Assembly: GCA_019752975.1 (NCBI GenBank)
Contig: JAIELM010000348.1
Location: 1-8,815, forward strand
From: Undibacterium sp.
GTDB taxonomy: Bacteria > Pseudomonadota > Gammaproteobacteria > Burkholderiales > Burkholderiaceae_D
DNA length: 8,815 bases
Direction: 5' to 3'
The notes under the pieces are model-generated. The model saw only the letters and a list, made by a program, of their open reading frames with translations, had not been told where the DNA came from and did not search any database. The position numbers and the translations under genes are program-made. Every line of letters begins with the position of its first letter. The stretch's first letter is position 1. Shown here one piece after another: positions 1 to 7,685 of the stretch.

Positions 1-40
1 GTGAGGTTGGGAGGAGGTGAGACGCGAACCGAAGAACGAA

Positions 41-69
41 ACCCCGTCGGGACCGGAGTCCGACGGGGT
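41..69 (-). terminator. Rho-independent-like terminator of the DUF1559 gene fragment
   Basis: A perfect 10-bp GC-rich inverted repeat (41-50 pairs with 60-69, loop of 9) lies 25 bases past the stop codon of the minus-strand DUF1559 fragment. Read on the minus strand, the stem is followed by a T-rich stretch (about 42-32, TTTCGTTCTT). Position, stem strength and T-richness fit an intrinsic terminator. The T run is interrupted, so efficiency is uncertain. Confidence 0.6.
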
Positions 70-94
70 GCTTCGGCCGAGATTGCGAGCCGGG

Positions 95-297
95 TTAGTT
101 CCAGTCGGCGTTCAGCACGAGGCCGTCGTTCGGCGACATCACGCGGGCCCAAGTGGGCTGCGAGATCGACGGGTTCACGTTCCGCACGCTGCCGTCCATC
201 AGTAGGACGTTGATGCCGCCGGCGCTCATGCCCTGCAGGCGGCGCGGGTCGCAAGCGTTCTGGGCCGGCCGCACTTGGAACAGCGGGTATGCCATTG
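95..297 (-). CDS. DUF1559 (H-X9-DG) protein, C-terminal fragment, planctomycete type
   Basis: The minus-strand frame ending in TAA at 95-97 encodes the characteristic end of planctomycete DUF1559 proteins: FQVRP and CDPRR segments, then GGINVLLMDGSVR, ISQPTW, and a terminal MSPNDG...DW. These are prepilin-like surface or secreted proteins that occur in large paralogous sets in Planctomycetes; their exact role is unknown. Only about 65 residues remain. The N-terminal methylation helix and the body are missing, because family-like sequence stops at about 285-300 where the betaproteobacterial DNA begins. The frame stays open to 358, but those upstream codons look like read-through into the pbpC DNA and are excluded. 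GC content is much higher than in the rest of the window. Family assignment is confident; the gene's place in this genome is doubtful. Confidence 0.7.
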
Positions 298-300
298 CGT
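280..300. other. Abrupt junction between planctomycete-like and betaproteobacterial DNA
   Basis: To the left, GC-rich DNA codes for a DUF1559 C-terminus on the minus strand. To the right, roughly half-GC DNA codes for a PbpC C-terminus on the plus strand. Both genes are cut in their interior at this point, so they join head to head without 5' ends. No transposase, integrase, tRNA or attachment-site-like repeat is visible. The exact base cannot be fixed, because both reading frames remain plausible through about 283-300. Confidence 0.65.
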
Positions 301-621
301 GCTCCACCCGAAGGGAGTTGCGTAGCAGATGAGAGTGCAGCAATGAGTCAAGGAGCACCGCACATCGTGAGTCCCCTGCGTGGCGTCACCCACATACAAC
401 GTATGGGACAGGCTAGTCCGCTCTTGTTAAAAGCCGAGCTAGCTAGTGGTACTAGCAGGGGTAATTTGCATTGGTTTGTCGATGACACTAGTTTGGGCCT
501 GAGTAAGGTAGGGCAAACACTCAACTGGCAACCACCACATGCCGGTCGTTATCTGCTGCGCGTGGTGGATGATGGTGGTTTAACAGATAGTCGTGTGGTG
601 GTGGTTGAGGGAGTGCAGTAG
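289..621 (+). CDS. pbpC: Penicillin-binding protein 1C, C-terminal (BiPBP_C) fragment
   Basis: The plus-strand frame ending in TAG at 619-621 encodes the C-terminal beta-sandwich domain of PbpC (BiPBP_C family). Recognisable pieces are the HIVSPLRG opening, the HWFVDD segment, WQPPHAGRY and LRVVDDGG, finishing in a short VVVVEG strand. Full-length PbpC is a bifunctional peptidoglycan glycosyltransferase/transpeptidase of more than 700 residues, anchored in the inner membrane with its domains in the periplasm. Here the glycosyltransferase and transpeptidase domains are missing because the gene is cut at the ~280-300 junction. The ATG at 289 is therefore not a real start, and the true gene would extend leftwards in intact DNA. 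It converges on the response-regulator gene, with a long hairpin repeat between the two 3' ends. Confidence 0.8.
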   Translation: MPLRAPPEGSCVADESAAMSQGAPHIVSPLRGVTHIQRMGQASPLLLKAELASGTSRGNLHWFVDDTSLGLSKVGQTLNWQPPHAGRYLLRVVDDGGLTDSRVVVVEGVQ

Positions 622-626
622 CTTCG

Positions 627-787
627 CTTGCTTCAACCGAGATTTTCCATTAGGCGCATTTTCGGCCATTTTTGTTACTCTTCGTTGCTAATAGCTCGCT
701 ATTAGCGCCTCATTCACAGCAAAACTGTCTCGAAAAGTGCATCCGTCATCATCAAAAATCCTAATGGAAAATCTCGGTTGAAGCGAG
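627..787. repeat. Long hairpin-forming intergenic repeat, copy 1
   Basis: The outer arms form a perfect 25-bp inverted repeat (630-654 with 760-784), extending a few more pairs to 627/787. At the centre is a second perfect stem of 8 bp (687-694 with 699-706) closed by a CTCG loop. Between them, weaker pairing (for example TTTTCG near 660 with CGAAAA near 731) lets the whole ~160 bases fold into one long imperfect hairpin. A diverged copy in the same orientation lies at 1221-1422, so this is a repeat family and not a unique terminator. It fills the gap between the convergent 3' ends of pbpC and the response-regulator gene, stopping 3 bases short of the latter's stop codon. No strong T tract follows either arm. 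It may still slow transcription or protect 3' ends. It resembles MITE or REP-like elements in form, but I do not recognise a named family. Confidence 0.75.
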
Positions 788-790
788 TTC

Positions 791-1195
791 TTATGTGCCC
801 AGCATTTGCTCAATTTTTTCAGCGATGGCATTTTTGCTGACGGGTTTTTCTATATTCCCTAAAAAATTCTGCCGAGATAATTGCGCTACCAATGACGCTG
901 AATAAAGTACCCGCGCTCCTTGGCCCGACATTAAGATGACCCCGCCAGAAAATTTGCGTTCGCCCATGGCTTTCATAAATTCAAAACCATCAATATCGGG
1001 CATTTGTATATCACATAGAAGTAGATCGGGTTTGTTGATGGCTTGATCGAACGACGCCAGTCCACTTTTACAACCGTCGGCAGTGGTGATGTTGGTGATT
1101 CCTAATTCACCTAAAAGATCGGCGACGAAGTCAACTTGGAATTCATCGTCATCGACAATCAATACATTGAGGTTGGGGTAGCTTTTGCTGCTCAT
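791..1195 (-). CDS. Stand-alone single-domain response regulator (CheY-like REC)
   Basis: This 134-residue protein is almost entirely one receiver domain. Visible landmarks are the acidic pocket D15-D17 (VDDD), phospho-acceptor D62 in CDIQMPDIDG, S90 at the switch Ser/Thr position and K117 in EKP. There is no DNA-binding or enzymatic output, so it must act by protein contact or as a phosphate sink. The ATG at 1195 is supported by AAGGA at 1203-1207, 7 bases upstream. The second half (GGVILMS, then a LVxxL-like stretch before xIxKP) resembles the third receiver domain of the upstream kinase (GGVIILSS ... IHKP) more than a typical CheY, which points to a shared VieA-like receiver subfamily. It follows the kinase in the same direction after a 271-base gap filled by repeat copy 2. 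A natural guess is that it takes phosphate from the kinase's HPt domain. Confidence 0.9.
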   Translation of the reverse strand: MSSKSYPNLNVLIVDDDEFQVDFVADLLGELGITNITTADGCKSGLASFDQAINKPDLLLCDIQMPDIDGFEFMKAMGERKFSGGVILMSGQGARVLYSASLVAQLSRQNFLGNIEKPVSKNAIAEKIEQMLGT

Positions 1196-1202
1196 GATCT
1201 GA

Positions 1203-1207
1203 TCCTT
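1203..1207 (-). promoter_or_regulatory. Ribosome binding site of the response-regulator gene
   Basis: On the minus strand AAGGA stands 7 bases before the ATG at 1195, which is a good Shine-Dalgarno match at normal spacing. It fixes the start and shows that the gene can be translated independently of the kinase, whose stop codon lies 271 bases upstream. Confidence 0.7.
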
Positions 1208-1220
1208 GTTGTGTGGATGA

Positions 1221-1422
1221 TTTCACCGAGATTTTTCATTAGGCGCACCTACGGTGCTATTTGTGCGCTGACGGCGCATTTTCGACCATTTTTGTTGCTC
1301 TTTGTTGCTCTTTGTTGCTCTTTGTTGCCGATAGCTCGCTATTGGCGACTCATGCGCCGCAAAACTGTCTCGAAAGGTGCATCCGTTATCGTCAAAAATC
1401 CTAAAAGGAAATCTCGGTTTAA
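1221..1422. repeat. Long hairpin-forming intergenic repeat, copy 2 (diverged, longer)
   Basis: This has the same design and orientation as the element at 627-787. The outer arms are 1225-1243 and 1400-1418, with two T.G pairs and two mismatches. The central stem is 1327-1334 with 1339-1346 around the same CTCG loop. The right-hand part (about 1353-1420) matches 715-780 with only about nine differences by hand count. Two length differences are clear: an extra 31 bases lie between two GGCGCA repeats (1242-1247 and 1273-1278), and a 10-base unit is tandemly expanded at 1291-1328. The extra 31 bases contain the small inverted repeat GCACC-TAC-GGTGC. The element occupies most of the gap between the kinase stop and the response-regulator start, ending 25 bases before the latter. 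It may modulate expression within the operon or be a passive mobile repeat. Confidence 0.7.
1291..1328. repeat. Tandem 10-base repeat inside repeat copy 2
   Basis: The unit TTTGTTGCTC occurs three times exactly (1291-1320) and continues as TTTGTTGC, giving about 3.8 units. The matching place in copy 1 (671-688) has less than two degenerate units. The two extra units look like a slippage expansion within the left flank of the central hairpin. Confidence 0.85.
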
Positions 1423-1466
1423 ATAGTAGCTTAGTTTTGTTAAATAGGGGTTGTAAAATGATTTGA

Positions 1467-4400
1467 TTAATGTAATACCTGATCTCGCTTCAACTGTTTT
1501 TCCCATTGCACCTTCCAAGCAATAAACTCTAGTGCTGGCATGGCTGGGGCAATGTAGTAGCCTTGTACTTCGTCACAGCCAGAGTTGACAATGAAGTCCC
1601 AATCTTGCTTGCTTTCTACCCCTTCTGCAACTAGGCTGAGTTGAAAAATTTTTCCTTGTTGTATGCTGGAATTGAGTATGGCTCGAGCGGCTTCGTCATG
1701 ATTTGCACTATGCACGAAGGCGCGATCTATTTTTAATTCGGTAAAGGGAAGTTGTTTGAGGTTTTCCATAGTCGAAAAACCTGTGCCGAAGTCATCGATA
1801 GAAAGTCCAAAACCTTTGAGTCGCAAGCGAATTAATATTTCTAAACTCAGGGTGAGATTTTCCATGAGTTTGGTTTCGGTGATTTCCAGAATAAATTGTG
1901 AAGGACGTATGCCCACTGCTTGCACCAAGGCGGTAAATTCTTCTGGTAAATTGACTTGGTGCAGATTATCGATAGAGATATTCACTGACAGCTTGAGTTG
2001 GTGCCCGTGATTGTTCCATTGGCGTAGTTGAGCAGCGGCTTTTCCCATGACGATTTGGGTGAGTTGATCAATCAGGCCTTGCGCTTCGATGACCGCGATG
2101 AAATCGGCTGGTTCTAAGGTGCCGTGTACTGGGTGGTGCCAGCGTGCCAAACACTCAGCACCTACCACCCTTCTACTGGCGATTGAAATTTTGGGTTGGA
2201 AATAGACGTCCACACAACCATCCAATAAGCCACGTTGTAGTTCCGCAAAGGAGAGTAAGGCGACCTTAGATTGGATTCGAGCACCTTCAATGTTTGGCGC
2301 TTGCCGGTCGATCGCGGCTAAGAGTTCTTGTTTTCTGAGTGGTTTATGAATCGATGCGAGGAAATGTAGGCCATAAGCTCGGACTAAATTTTCGGCGGCT
2401 TTCATGATGCTTCTGTCGACTGACGAGAGTATGATCACGCCGCCGGCATAGTTATTTTTCGCGATTTTTCTGAGCAGATTGATGCCATCCATTTCCGGCA
2501 TAGTCAGATCGCATATGATGATGTGCGGCGTGGTGTTAGCCAAAATGTCTAGCGCTTGACGCCCATCGTTGCAGCAGAAAATACGATGTATGCCCAATTG
2601 CCTGAGGTAGGAGCAGGTGAGTTCCATATCTAAGGAATTGTCATCAATCACCATAATGTGGAGGTCGGGTTTCAGAATCTGCGTACTGCCGATGTCGCTA
2701 TGGCTAGCGGGGATCAATTCTTCCTGAACTTGGGCTGCCAGATAGTGGGTAATTTCTTGTTCTATGATGTCTAGCATCGGCGCAAGCTGGGTGATAATGG
2801 CGTCGGCCTGTTGTAAGTCGCCTTGCCCTTTTAGTTGTTCTAATTGATGGCATAAGTCGCCAAAGCGATTAGCACCTACGGTACGAGCCGATGATTTCAA
2901 CTTATGGCCTAACGAACACAGACCATCTAGATCATTATCGTGACGAACTGTCGCAATTTCTTGCAGTACCGTTTTGGCTGATTTTAAGAATTTGAGAGCA
3001 AATTTTTCGATCTTTTCCGGTACCTGACCGACCAAGTCGGCTAATACCTTGAGATCAATCATGGCATCGTTGAGATTGAGCATCTTGCTTGCGTTGACAA
3101 TATCGGGTGATGGCTGTTCAAGGCCAGTCAATATTTGGGATGAGGCAGAAATCGTTAAAGGCTCTTCCTGGTTGATCCAGGGCAGCTGGTTTTCGTCTGT
3201 GACCCAACGTAGGATGGTGGCGTACAAATTGTCTGGTGCAAAAGGCTTGGAGATAAAATCATTCATTCCAGCCGATAAGCAGTGAACGCGGTCTTCGTTC
3301 ATGGCGTTGGCGGTAATGGCGATAATTGGTAGGTGCGCAAAGTCGGGCAAAGCACGTAGGCTGCGGGTCGCTTCTAAGCCATCCATGATGGGCATTTGTA
3401 TGTCCATCAATACGCAATCAAAGGCTTGGGTTTGCATAATATTGACGGCTTGTAGGCCATCGCCTACGGTGCATACTTCACACTTGGCCGCTTCTAACAA
3501 CTCTGCTCCCACTTGTTGATTAAAGTCGTTGTCGTCAGCCAGTAGTACACGGATGGCCGGCCGACTTTGATTGAGCCGTGTCAGCAGTGCCAGTGCGTTG
3601 CCCATGTTTTGTATCGATTGGTCTAAGTTGGGGCCTTTGACGTGCTCGAGCAGGGCGGTGAACCAAAAAATACTTCCTTGACCGAGTTGACTACTTACAC
3701 CGACCTCGCCACCCATCAGCAGTGCGAGTTGTTTGCTGATGGCTAGGCCTAGGCCAGTGCCGCCATATTTACGGGTGGTGGAGCTGTCCGCTTGGACGAA
3801 GGATTGAAATAATTTGCTTTGCTGTTCTTCACTTAAGCCGATACCAGAGTCCTCTACTTCAAAGCGAATCAGCCAGCCACTGGGGGTGTCGTTTATTTTG
3901 CTGACGCGAACAGTGATCTCGCCATGCTCAGTAAATTTAATGGCATTGTTAGTGTAGTTAATTAATATTTGACTTAAGCGATGTGGGTCGCCATGCATTG
4001 GGGTCGGTACATCGGCCTCAACCTTTGTTGTCAGTGTGAGGTGACCACCAGCCAGCTTGGAATTCATGATGGTAGAAAGTTTGTGTAACAGATCGTCGAG
4101 TCGGAAATCTACACCTTCTATATTCATTTTTCCGGCTTCGATTTTTGAGAAATCTAATACATCATCGACGATGTGCAAGAGATGTTGACCAGATAGGTGA
4201 ATTTTTTGTAGATAGTCTCGCAGTTTGGGATCATCGGTGTGGGATAGTGCAAGGTAAGTCATGCCTAGCACGCCGTTCATCGGGGTACGGATTTCATGGC
4301 TCATATTGGCGATGAAATTGCTCTTGGCTTGATTGGCAGCCTCGGCTAGGCGTCTTGCTATCGCTAGTTCTTGGGTGCGACTTTCAACTAATTCTTCTAA

Positions 4401-6329
4401 ATGATGGCGATGACGGTCAAGTTCTTCGCCGAGTTTTTTCTTCTCGGTCACATCCTCTTGGGTGGACACATAATGTGTGATGGTGCCATCACTTTGGCGT
4501 AGCGGAGAAATGGTAGCGTATTCTACTGAGAGCGTTCCATCTTTACGCTTGTTGATGATTTCGCCGCGCCAAGTGCCACCGGCACGTACGGTTTTCCATA
4601 AAATAGAAAATTGTTCCGGTAAGGTTCTTCCAGAATTAAGCAGGTTGGGATAGCGGCCTATGACTTCTTCTTTGCTGTACCCAGTTCTATTGACAAAGGT
4701 CTGGTTGACATATTCTATCTTTCCGATGACATCGGTGATGATGATCGCTTCGGTACTTTGTTCTACGGCTTGTGACAGTTGATTGAGTTGGGCTTGCTCA
4801 ATCAGGCGCTGCGTGATGTCTTGGATTTGAATGATGAAATTGACCGGTAGTCCGAAGGCATCTCGCACTAAGGAGACATTTAGTTGCAACCAAATTAAGG
4901 TGGAGTCCTTGTGATAGAAGCGTTTATGGACTTCGTAATTTTCGATTTCGCCGTTGAGTAATTGCTTAATGAGTTGCTTGTCTAGGTAAATATCGTCGGG
5001 ATGGGTAAATTTTTTCCAACCATCGCTGAGTAATTCCATTTCGGTATAGCCAAACATATTGCACAGTACCAGATTCACTCTCAAGAATGCACCATGGACA
5101 TTCATCAGTACCATGCCTATCGGCGAACTGCGAAAGGCTTGCTCCATCCTAGCGTCGTTTAATCTTCTTTCTTCTTCCGCCTGTTTTCTGTCGGTGATGT
5201 CTTGTACCGCACCAGTTAAGCGAACGATAGTACCACTGGAATTTTTTTGCTTACGACCGATTTTTGACCAAATGTTTCGGATGCTAAAATCCGGTAGGTA
5301 AATACGATATTCAAATGGTGCATAGTCTTCCTTGTCCTCGAAAGCCTCTTTGCAGGACGCAATGACTCTTGATTGGTCTTCTGGAAGAACGGTACCTCGG
5401 ATCATTTCTAGCAGATCACCATTAAATTCGGCTGGGTCGCGTTGCCAGATGCGCTTCATTTCGCTAGACCAAGTCAGTTTATTACTCTTGGACTCCCAGA
5501 TCCAATGCCCTACGTGGCTTGACTGTTCGGTTTCCAGCAAGTCATGTTGGCTTTGTAATAGTGATTCTAAGGTCGCTTTTCTTTCTGAGATGTCTCTGGT
5601 GATACCAATGAAATGAGTCAGTTGGCCTTGATCATCAAAAGCTGGAGTGATCGAGAGTTCATTCCAAAAAGTGGACTGATCTTTGCGGTAATTAAGAATT
5701 TCACCTGAGTATGCCTGCTTTGAATGAATGGCCGTACGAATCTCTTCTCTGGTCGCGGCGCTAGTGAGCGGTCCTTGCAATAGACGACAAGTACCGCCGA
5801 CAATGTCGCGTGCTTCAAAACCAGTTTGTTTGGTAAAGGCAGCATTGACCGAGACGATGATTTGATCCGGAGTGGTAATGATGACTCCCTGCGAGATGCC
5901 TTTGAGCGCGAGATCGCTCAGTTGCAGCTTGGTTTCTGCCGCATGCTTGTACAACGCCATATCGATAACGGCGCGCAGTTCTTGGTCGGAAAATGGTTTG
6001 ATGATGTAACCGTAGGCTTGCATCTTGGCTGCGCGTTCTACGTCTATTTCAGAGCGCTGGCTAGACAAGAAAACCACTGGTAAAGTGAACTTGCTACGAA
6101 TTTGCTCTGCGGCAGTGATCCCGTCCATTTCGCCTGCGAGCTGAATATCCATCAGGATCAGATCAGGCCGGAGTTGGTCTGTCATTACTATGGCGTCTTC
6201 GCCTCGACGGGTTTGACCTACCGTTTGATAACCAAATAATTCGAGCTTAAGCTGAATGAAGATAGCGACTAAGTCGTCATCTTCGACAATCAGAATTTTT
6301 GGTTTATGAGTAAGCCCAAGCATCGCCAT
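1467..6329 (-). CDS. Giant hybrid histidine kinase with HPt, three receivers and an EAL c-di-GMP phosphodiesterase domain
   Basis: A 1620-residue protein with no membrane segment, so probably cytoplasmic. Order (start at 6329): REC1 ~9-128 (D61, K111); PAS1 ~137-251, LOV-like with GGTCRLLQG (C181); PAS2 ~255-382; PAS3 ~392-508; PAS4 ~518-632; coiled coil ~633-665; HisKA with H678 in MSHEIRTP; HATPase_c with N795, DSGIG at 827 and GGTGLGLAI at 856; REC2 (D976, K1028); HPt with H1142 in [11 protein letters not shown]3 (D1274); EAL ~1360-1605. The EAL motif reads ECL, but the usual metal and catalytic positions look intact: E1392, N1450, E1482, D1512/D1513 in DDFGTG, K1533, E1569 and Q1589. An active phosphodiesterase cleaving c-di-GMP is therefore likely. 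The likely relay is H678 to D976 to H1142 to D1274, controlling EAL. No GGDEF is present. The layout resembles VieS fused to VieA. Longer in-frame starts up to 6389 would overlap the receptor gene and lack a better ribosome site. Confidence 0.92.
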   Translation of the reverse strand: MAMLGLTHKPKILIVEDDDLVAIFIQLKLELFGYQTVGQTRRGEDAIVMTDQLRPDLILMDIQLAGEMDGITAAEQIRSKFTLPVVFLSSQRSEIDVERAAKMQAYGYIIKPFSDQELRAVIDMALYKHAAETKLQLSDLALKGISQGVIITTPDQIIVSVNAAFTKQTGFEARDIVGGTCRLLQGPLTSAATREEIRTAIHSKQAYSGEILNYRKDQSTFWNELSITPAFDDQGQLTHFIGITRDISERKATLESLLQSQHDLLETEQSSHVGHWIWESKSNKLTWSSEMKRIWQRDPAEFNGDLLEMIRGTVLPEDQSRVIASCKEAFEDKEDYAPFEYRIYLPDFSIRNIWSKIGRKQKNSSGTIVRLTGAVQDITDRKQAEEERRLNDARMEQAFRSSPIGMVLMNVHGAFLRVNLVLCNMFGYTEMELLSDGWKKFTHPDDIYLDKQLIKQLLNGEIENYEVHKRFYHKDSTLIWLQLNVSLVRDAFGLPVNFIIQIQDITQRLIEQAQLNQLSQAVEQSTEAIIITDVIGKIEYVNQTFVNRTGYSKEEVIGRYPNLLNSGRTLPEQFSILWKTVRAGGTWRGEIINKRKDGTLSVEYATISPLRQSDGTITHYVSTQEDVTEKKKLGEELDRHRHHLEELVESRTQELAIARRLAEAANQAKSNFIANMSHEIRTPMNGVLGMTYLALSHTDDPKLRDYLQKIHLSGQHLLHIVDDVLDFSKIEAGKMNIEGVDFRLDDLLHKLSTIMNSKLAGGHLTLTTKVEADVPTPMHGDPHRLSQILINYTNNAIKFTEHGEITVRVSKINDTPSGWLIRFEVEDSGIGLSEEQQSKLFQSFVQADSSTTRKYGGTGLGLAISKQLALLMGGEVGVSSQLGQGSIFWFTALLEHVKGPNLDQSIQNMGNALALLTRLNQSRPAIRVLLADDNDFNQQVGAELLEAAKCEVCTVGDGLQAVNIMQTQAFDCVLMDIQMPIMDGLEATRSLRALPDFAHLPIIAITANAMNEDRVHCLSAGMNDFISKPFAPDNLYATILRWVTDENQLPWINQEEPLTISASSQILTGLEQPSPDIVNASKMLNLNDAMIDLKVLADLVGQVPEKIEKFALKFLKSAKTVLQEIATVRHDNDLDGLCSLGHKLKSSARTVGANRFGDLCHQLEQLKGQGDLQQADAIITQLAPMLDIIEQEITHYLAAQVQEELIPASHSDIGSTQILKPDLHIMVIDDNSLDMELTCSYLRQLGIHRIFCCNDGRQALDILANTTPHIIICDLTMPEMDGINLLRKIAKNNYAGGVIILSSVDRSIMKAAENLVRAYGLHFLASIHKPLRKQELLAAIDRQAPNIEGARIQSKVALLSFAELQRGLLDGCVDVYFQPKISIASRRVVGAECLARWHHPVHGTLEPADFIAVIEAQGLIDQLTQIVMGKAAAQLRQWNNHGHQLKLSVNISIDNLHQVNLPEEFTALVQAVGIRPSQFILEITETKLMENLTLSLEILIRLRLKGFGLSIDDFGTGFSTMENLKQLPFTELKIDRAFVHSANHDEAARAILNSSIQQGKIFQLSLVAEGVESKQDWDFIVNSGCDEVQGYYIAPAMPALEFIAWKVQWEKQLKRDQVLH

Positions 6330-6338
6330 CGTTAGCCT
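6330..6338 (-). promoter_or_regulatory. Ribosome binding site choosing the kinase start at 6329
   Basis: On the minus strand, AGG at 6338-6336 overlaps the TAG stop of the receptor gene (6339-6337) and lies 6 bases before ATG 6329. The stop-to-start gap is 7 bases, which suggests translational coupling of receptor and kinase. A second ATG two codons later (6323) is a possible alternative start. Confidence 0.6.
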
Positions 6339-7488
6339 AAAAGAAGGTGATCTCGGTGTCCTTAGTTGTGTTGGCAGTGGATTTGCCATCGTGCTGCTGG
6401 TGCTCGTCGGTCATGGTATAGGTGCTTTGTAGGTGGCTTAACCATTGCGCCACACTGGGAAGTTCTTCTTGGCCTAGCTCGGCGGCTGTGAGCGTCATTT
6501 TTTGTATGCCATCATGGACTACCTGAAGAATTTGGCTAATTCTGTCTTGGAACTGCAAAGTCATAAGGAGTTGTTCAAAGTCAGTGCGGATAATATTGCC
6601 GTGCTCACGCATTTGTTTGGCCGAATCACCCATGGTCTCTACGTGGGACAGTACATCGCTGACCACCGCTCCAGAGACTTCAAGTAAGCGCTTATCTTGG
6701 ATCGCTGAGCGATCTGCGGCAGTCAAGGCTACCTTCATTACCTGAGAAATGTGATTGACGCGTTCACTGATATGTTTGCCGGTATCAGCGGAGCGTTGTG
6801 AGAGCTTCCTCACCTCATCTGCCACCACAGCAAAGCCACGCCCCTGCTCGCCAACCCGTGCCGCTTCTATGGCCGCATTCAGGGCTAATAGATTGGTTTG
6901 TGCCGCGATTTGTCCTACTTCTTGCGCCATGTCCGTCATGCTTGCGGTAGTGCTGGCTAATTCGCGTATGCATTTGAGTAGTTCATCCTTGCTCTCGATT
7001 AATTGAGACAAAGAATTGATCACGGGGGCGAGCTCTTTCTTACACAATTGCAGCAGGGTGATGGTGGCATCGGCGTTTTTTGTGGCATTTTTTGTGACAT
7101 CGGTGACGCCTCCAAAACCAGCCTTATCAAATTCGCTGACCATAGATGAAAAACTGTGGATCAACTGTTGCACCGAGCTTTCGCTTTGATCCTTAACGGT
7201 TTCGACATGGGCATTCCATAGCGGAAGTATCTTTTGTAGTAGTTCTCCTACCTCAAACGCCAGCGCCGCATCTTGTTTTAATTGAAGGTCTATTTCTTCC
7301 AGTTGGCGACGGACTTTGATATTGTTTACCAAGTCAACCGCCAAGCTTAAGCCGACGCCGCAAATCACAGCGCAAAGAAGAAAGTTAGCCAAGCTAGCTT
7401 GCTTCAAAGTTAAAGTTAGCGTAGCGGCGAAGCCTATGGAAGCGAGCGCGTAAGTAAGAACGGGTTGGCGAAGAAGATTTCTTTGCAT
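6337..7488 (-). CDS. Membrane-anchored chemoreceptor-like protein (MCP signalling domain, no periplasmic sensor)
   Basis: The protein has 383 residues. Two closely spaced hydrophobic helices (about 10-29 and 33-54) form a membrane hairpin with almost nothing outside, so there is no periplasmic ligand domain. The rest is cytoplasmic coiled coil. The highly conserved receptor tip at about 191-240 includes [15 protein letters not shown] and [15 protein letters not shown], the region that normally binds CheA and CheW. After the signalling helices comes [11 protein letters not shown] (312-322), whose D315-xxx-Q319 spacing recalls the CheZ phosphatase motif. A polar flexible linker then leads to a terminal TEITFF. 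No NWETF-type CheR-binding tail is present. The ATG at 7488 has AGG 5 bases upstream (7494-7496). The stop lies 7 bases before the kinase ATG, so the two are surely co-transcribed, and no cheA or cheW is in view. The receptor probably feeds the kinase or its receivers directly, which is an inference. Confidence 0.88.
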   Translation of the reverse strand: MQRNLLRQPVLTYALASIGFAATLTLTLKQASLANFLLCAVICGVGLSLAVDLVNNIKVRRQLEEIDLQLKQDAALAFEVGELLQKILPLWNAHVETVKDQSESSVQQLIHSFSSMVSEFDKAGFGGVTDVTKNATKNADATITLLQLCKKELAPVINSLSQLIESKDELLKCIRELASTTASMTDMAQEVGQIAAQTNLLALNAAIEAARVGEQGRGFAVVADEVRKLSQRSADTGKHISERVNHISQVMKVALTAADRSAIQDKRLLEVSGAVVSDVLSHVETMGDSAKQMREHGNIIRTDFEQLLMTLQFQDRISQILQVVHDGIQKMTLTAAELGQEELPSVAQWLSHLQSTYTMTDEHQQHDGKSTANTTKDTEITFF

Positions 7489-7623
7489 GATTACCTATCC
7501 CAAGGAGAGTGCGGCCACATTACGAAATGCTTGCGTTCCAATGATCGTAAAGACGATTTTAAACAGGTTTTACAATTTATTCTTATTAAAAGATGTTCGT
7601 CTGGGAAATATTTGCTACTAAAT

Positions 7624-7658
7624 GTCGGCTTTGTCGTAAAAAAGATAAATTAGCCGAC
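7624..7658. promoter_or_regulatory. Inverted repeat between pcp and the receptor gene
   Basis: GTCGGCT at 7624-7630 is the exact reverse complement of AGCCGAC at 7652-7658, separated by 21 AT-rich bases. It sits 28 bases past the pcp stop and 135 bases upstream of the receptor start. It could be part of a weak terminator for pcp (a T run lies inside the loop on the minus strand, which is not classical) or an operator for the receptor-kinase operon. I found no convincing sigma-70 or sigma-28 promoter in this 197-base gap. Confidence 0.3.
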
Positions 7659-7685
7659 GGCCGTAAAGAGAACTGACAAGCAAGT

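Noticed and set aside
298..358. N-terminal extension of the DUF1559 frame up to the ATG at 358
   Set aside because: The codons upstream of about 298 on the minus strand are antisense to PbpC-like sequence and do not look like DUF1559 protein. The frame is open there by chance.
627..787. Copy 1 as a simple bidirectional Rho-independent terminator
   Set aside because: Neither arm is followed by a T tract, the structure is far longer than needed, and a second copy lies elsewhere. A repeat element explains it better, although it may still affect transcription.
627..1422. The hairpin repeats as integron attC sites flanking a gene cassette
   Set aside because: The size, the inverted arms and the small gene between them recall cassette arrays. 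However, the arm ends do not fit the GTTRRRY / RYYYAAC core (copy 1 gives GTTGAAG, copy 2 GTTTAAA), and the long near-perfect arms lack the L/R box layout with extrahelical bases.
1136..1426. Plus-strand 96-codon frame across the start of the regulator and repeat copy 2
   Set aside because: It runs antisense through a confident REC gene and then through the repeat. The peptide has no family character and it has no ribosome site of note.
6330..6389. Longer kinase start at 6389
   Set aside because: It would overlap the receptor's coding end by 53 bases and add a proline- and arginine-rich lead before the REC domain. ATG 6329 has a properly spaced AGG and places the REC domain near the N-terminus.
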